A stretch of DNA of 64,000 bases from Dysgonomonas sp. UBA7710 (lineage in GTDB: Bacteria > Bacteroidota > Bacteroidia > Bacteroidales > Dysgonomonadaceae): contig NZ_DLFW01000042.1 of NCBI RefSeq assembly GCF_002482385.1, forward strand, positions 1 to 64,000. Direction: 5' to 3'. A model generated the notes under the pieces. It was not told the origin of the DNA. It saw only the letters and a list, made by a program, of their open reading frames with translations, and ran no database searches. Positions 61,025 to 64,000 of this stretch are shown piece by piece (position 1 is the stretch's first letter; every line of letters begins with the position of its first letter). A program made the position numbers and the translations under genes.

Positions 61025-61951
61025 ATGAGTAGTAAGATGGAAATTTCTAAGATATGTGAATGTTGTGGAAAAACTTTCATAGCACAGAAAACGACTACAC
61101 GTTATTGTTCACATAAATGTAACTCCAAGGCGTATAAACAAGGCAAAAGACAATTTAAGATGGTAGGTATTAATTACTCTACCATGAAAGAAATTGAACG
61201 ATTGAGTGATGAGTATGAAAAAATAAAAGATAAAGAGTTTTTGTCAGTCAAGGAAGCTTCCTTTCTATTAAGCATTGGGCGTACTACAGCTTATCGCTAT
61301 TTACAGGAAGGCAAACTTAAAGCAATACAAACAAAAGGTAAAACTTTTATTCGTCGCTCCGATATTGATGCTATGTTTAATGATACAGAAGAATACCAAC
61401 CTAAAGCCAAACCAACTAAAGAGCCTAAACCTTTAACCGAACTGTATACTGTAGCCGAGATTAAAGGAAGATTCAACATCAAAGAATCGTGGCTATATAA
61501 GATTGCCAGAGAAAATAATATCCCTAGAACTCTAATCAGAGGTAAATCATATTTCAGTAAAGAGCATATCGATAAATATTTTGAAAAGAAAGGTTTTAAC
61601 GAAAGTCAGGATATAAAAGAATGGTATTCAGTAGAAGACATTCAAGAGAAATATCATCTATCTACGGCAGCCATATATAGTTTTGTATCTGAGCAAAATA
61701 TACCACGAAAGAAAGACGGTCGCAAAGTGCTATACTCTAAGAAAAACTTTGATATAGCCAAAGGCTATGAACAACCCAAAGAAGCCGAATATTATTCGAC
61801 CGAAGAAGCCATGCAAAAATACAACCTCACTCGTGATGCTTTATATCACTATGTGAAGTATCATAATATACCTAAAGTAAAAGAAGGACGATATGTGAAA
61901 ATATCAAAGCCCGACTTAGATAAGTTATTCAACCCTCAAATAATCTTATAA
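61025..61951 (+). CDS. Four-domain helix-turn-helix protein of an integrative element
   Basis: 308 residues from the ATG at 61025. An N-terminal zinc-binding site (C11-x2-C14 ... C28-x3-C32) is followed by a Lys-rich region and four excisionase/MerR-like helix-turn-helix units at about residues 72-118, 140-186, 200-246 and 256-302. They share the pattern (F/Y)(L/Y)(S/T)(V/T)xEA or similar, and a Y-xx-(I/V)xxxxIP turn in the last three. Excisionase-like HTH proteins commonly direct integrase. Four fused units are unusual. Four 10-base repeats lie upstream of it. The integrase gene follows after 2 bases, so the two are cotranscribed. Confidence 0.8.
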   Translation: MSSKMEISKICECCGKTFIAQKTTTRYCSHKCNSKAYKQGKRQFKMVGINYSTMKEIERLSDEYEKIKDKEFLSVKEASFLLSIGRTTAYRYLQEGKLKAIQTKGKTFIRRSDIDAMFNDTEEYQPKAKPTKEPKPLTELYTVAEIKGRFNIKESWLYKIARENNIPRTLIRGKSYFSKEHIDKYFEKKGFNESQDIKEWYSVEDIQEKYHLSTAAIYSFVSEQNIPRKKDGRKVLYSKKNFDIAKGYEQPKEAEYYSTEEAMQKYNLTRDALYHYVKYHNIPKVKEGRYVKISKPDLDKLFNPQIIL

Positions 61952-61953
61952 CT

Positions 61954-63054
61954 ATGGGAATAAGCAAAGTAGCACTTCGACGACGACCTATAACAGGAGC
62001 GAGAGAGAGTCTTTATCTGGATTTTTATCCTGCTATTCGTGATCCGTATTCAATGAAAATGATACGGCGTGAGTATTTAGGTATTTATATCTATGCCAAA
62101 CCTAGAAACGAAATTGAAAAGGAGTACAATAATGAAATGCTGATGAAAGCTGAAGTTATCCGCAGCATGAGAGTACAAGCTATTATCAATGAGGAATACG
62201 GTTTCTTAGATAAGAATAAAAAGAAAGCTGACTTTCTGGTTTATTACAAACTGAAAGCCGAAAAGAAAGACCAGAAGTGGATGAAGGTTTATCAGCATTT
62301 TTCCAATTTTGTCAAAGGTAAATGCACCTTTGGAGATGTGAACGTAAACTTATGCAACCGCTTTAGGAATTATCTGATGGATGCAAAGCAATTGAAACAT
62401 AAAGATCTTCGTATATCTAAAAATTCAGCATCAGGTTATTTCTCTACATTCAGAGCTTTATTGAAGATTGCATATAAAGAAAAATTCTTCAGAGAGAATC
62501 TCAATGAATATCTGGACTCGATCGACACTACAGATGTAAAGAAAGAATACTTGACATTGGATGAATTGAAAACACTAGCCAATACACCTTGCGACTTCCC
62601 TGTGTTGAAATCAGCATCTATCTTCTCATGCATGACAGGCTTACGGATAAGTGATGTTCTGAAATTGGATTGGAAAGAAATACTTCCTGCTTCTGATGGT
62701 GGTTACTGCATGAGACTAAGAACCGAGAAGACAGAAACAGAAACGACCTTACCCATTAGCGATGAAGCGTTAGAATTATGTGGAGAGAGGGGAAAAGGTA
62801 AAGTATTCAAAGGTTTAACAAAGGCTATGACTCAACAACCTCTAAAGGATTGGGTAGCCAGTTCCGGAATAACAAAACACATCACATTCCATTGTTTTCG
62901 CCACACTTTTGCTACCTTGCAGGTAGCTTTAGGAACTGATATCTATACTGTAAGTAAAATGCTTACACATAAAAATGTTTCGACAACTCAGATCTATGCT
63001 GATCTGGTAAATGCGAAGAAAAGAGAGTCTGCTAATAAGATAAGCCTAAAATAA
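61954..63054 (+). CDS. Tyrosine recombinase/integrase
   Basis: 366 residues. An N-terminal arm-binding and SAM-like core-binding region (about residues 1-195) precedes the catalytic domain. The catalytic residues are present: Arg231 (TGLRISDVLKL), Lys259, His313 and Arg316 (HCFRHTFAT), His339 (LTHKNVSTT) and nucleophile Tyr348 (TQIYADLV). It belongs to the Bacteroidota group of phage-like and ICE integrases. It probably integrates an element at a site near here, with the mnmE 3' end as a candidate. It starts 2 bases after the four-HTH gene. Confidence 0.92.
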   Translation: MGISKVALRRRPITGARESLYLDFYPAIRDPYSMKMIRREYLGIYIYAKPRNEIEKEYNNEMLMKAEVIRSMRVQAIINEEYGFLDKNKKKADFLVYYKLKAEKKDQKWMKVYQHFSNFVKGKCTFGDVNVNLCNRFRNYLMDAKQLKHKDLRISKNSASGYFSTFRALLKIAYKEKFFRENLNEYLDSIDTTDVKKEYLTLDELKTLANTPCDFPVLKSASIFSCMTGLRISDVLKLDWKEILPASDGGYCMRLRTEKTETETTLPISDEALELCGERGKGKVFKGLTKAMTQQPLKDWVASSGITKHITFHCFRHTFATLQVALGTDIYTVSKMLTHKNVSTTQIYADLVNAKKRESANKISLK

Positions 63055-63060
63055 AAGATT

Positions 63061-63648
63061 ATGAGTAGAAACATTCTATATCCATACACTCTTGAAAAGA
63101 AAGGCGATATGATTAAACTGGAAATTATGCCAAAGAAAACTCATAACCCTCTAAACATATTATATATTGCAGTAATGATTATGTCTTCAATATCCATCAT
63201 TGGCTGTACAAATTCTCTCTTCTGGATGGATTTTTTCTCGTCAAAAGACTATTTCGCTGTGATTTGTATTATTATAGGTTCTCTTTTATTTCTTCTGCTT
63301 GCTTTCTACCTTCTAAAGTGGGAAAGAAAAGGGAAAGAAATATTTATTTTACATCCCAATAGATTGGAGAATATTGTGGCAATCAAGCCTTTTAAAATAG
63401 AAAAGCATATTTTTGATTTTGAAAAATTAGAAATTGGATATCAATCAGGAGAGGATTTTTATAGTGAAGAAGAGGCCATACTACTAGGAGTAGAGCTGGA
63501 TTTAAATAAAGTTACAGGCAATTATCCTATCCAGTTTTATATGGACGATGGACTACAAATTGTTGATTCAGAAAGAGAAATTCCTATTGAAGTAATCAGG
63601 AGAATAAAAGAAGAATATCTTTTAAATCAGCATGAGAAGGAAGATTAA
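63061..63648 (+). CDS. Two-helix membrane protein in the integrative element
   Basis: 195 residues. A basic N-terminus precedes two transmembrane helices (about residues 32-50 and 64-85). A soluble acidic C-terminal domain follows (residues 90-195). I do not recognise the family. It starts 6 bases after the integrase stop codon and may be cotranscribed with it. The local composition is AT-rich compared with the core genes. Confidence 0.5.
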   Translation: MSRNILYPYTLEKKGDMIKLEIMPKKTHNPLNILYIAVMIMSSISIIGCTNSLFWMDFFSSKDYFAVICIIIGSLLFLLLAFYLLKWERKGKEIFILHPNRLENIVAIKPFKIEKHIFDFEKLEIGYQSGEDFYSEEEAILLGVELDLNKVTGNYPIQFYMDDGLQIVDSEREIPIEVIRRIKEEYLLNQHEKED

Positions 63649-63740
63649 AAAAGCAACTATAAAGGAATACTTGACAGATAGAAGCTCTCTAGCTGTGTCG
63701 GGATAAAATCATTTGATAATGTCATTTATGTTGAAGGATT

Positions 63741-64000
63741 ATGAATAAAGAACATGTGAAAATATATAAAGCAACGCTAAATGATGTTGATAACCTTGTT
63801 AATCTTCGAATTGCATTTTTAAAAGATGAATTATCCAAATTCTCTAAAGACGATGAAAAATTAGTCAGAGAAAAGGGAAAATTATATTTCGAAAGGCATC
63901 TAAAAGTCGATGATTTGATAGGACTAATTGCAGAAGTGGAAAATGAAATTGTAGCTACTGCATTCCTTCTTATTACTGAAAAGCCAATTAGTCCAACTTT
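63741..64000 (+). CDS. GNAT-family N-acetyltransferase, truncated by the window edge
   Basis: First 86 codons visible. MNKEHVKIYKATLNDVDNLV, LRIAFLKDELSKFSKDDEK, and EVENEIVATAFLLITEKPIS fit the first two beta strands and helices of a GNAT acetyltransferase. The acetyl-CoA binding loop lies beyond the edge, so the enzyme type cannot be confirmed. It probably belongs to the cargo of the integrative element. Confidence 0.7.
   Translation, partial: MNKEHVKIYKATLNDVDNLVNLRIAFLKDELSKFSKDDEKLVREKGKLYFERHLKVDDLIGLIAEVENEIVATAFLLITEKPISPT

Overview
This window is chromosomal DNA of a Bacteroidales bacterium, most likely a Dysgonomonas-like or related genus; the order is fairly secure, the genus is a guess. 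The evidence is Bacteroidota-type promoters (TAnnTTTG at -7, sometimes TTTG or TTG near -33), a Bacteroidota LptD, adjacent homologues of the glycine-lipid genes glsA and glsB, a DUF2723 membrane protein, and separate trpB, trpE, trpG, trpD, trpC, trpF and trpA genes. Nearly all of the sequence is core genome. About 3 kb at the right edge looks like the start of an integrated element.

Layout. 1-10 kb: lptD, a divergent secreted M64 peptidase, a TPR membrane protein, a Nudix-type regulator, a lipoprotein, cca, a second lipoprotein and folA. 10-17 kb: rpmH (50 codons), cvpA, an exported thioredoxin, then an apparent run of glsA, glsB, ogt (overlapping glsB) and maf, a sensor kinase and a POT-type transporter. 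17-26 kb: groES-groEL, a large secreted protein, a glycosyltransferase and an ABC-2 exporter pair. 26-34 kb: recF-dciA-thioesterase, a DUF2723 (GT117-like) protein, a polysaccharide deacetylase and a secreted metallophosphoesterase. 33.8-44 kb: a tryptophan operon. 44-60 kb: a phosphoethanolamine transferase, a RelA with a dead hydrolase domain, dnaG, pyrG, yidC, a GT14 glycosyltransferase, a short folK, an orphan helix-turn-helix gene and mnmE. 60.8-64 kb: a protein with four tandem helix-turn-helix domains, a tyrosine recombinase, a small membrane protein and a truncated GNAT gene, all placed just after the mnmE 3' end.

The most coherent system is the trp operon. A strong promoter precedes a 19-codon leader peptide with three consecutive Trp codons, an intrinsic terminator, and a segment over the leader stop codon that can pair with the terminator loop and 3' arm. 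This has the layout of classical ribosome-mediated attenuation. The operon carries every gene from chorismate to tryptophan, plus a second trpB, a chorismate mutase, a flavodoxin-like oxidoreductase and an MFS transporter.

The other striking signal is in the gaps between genes. A modular family of short repeats recurs in many of them, together with several hairpin or MITE-like elements. In places the repeats reach into genes: they form the first codons of trpG and surround the starts of trpB2 and the GT14 gene. No tRNA, rRNA, CRISPR array or origin was recognised.
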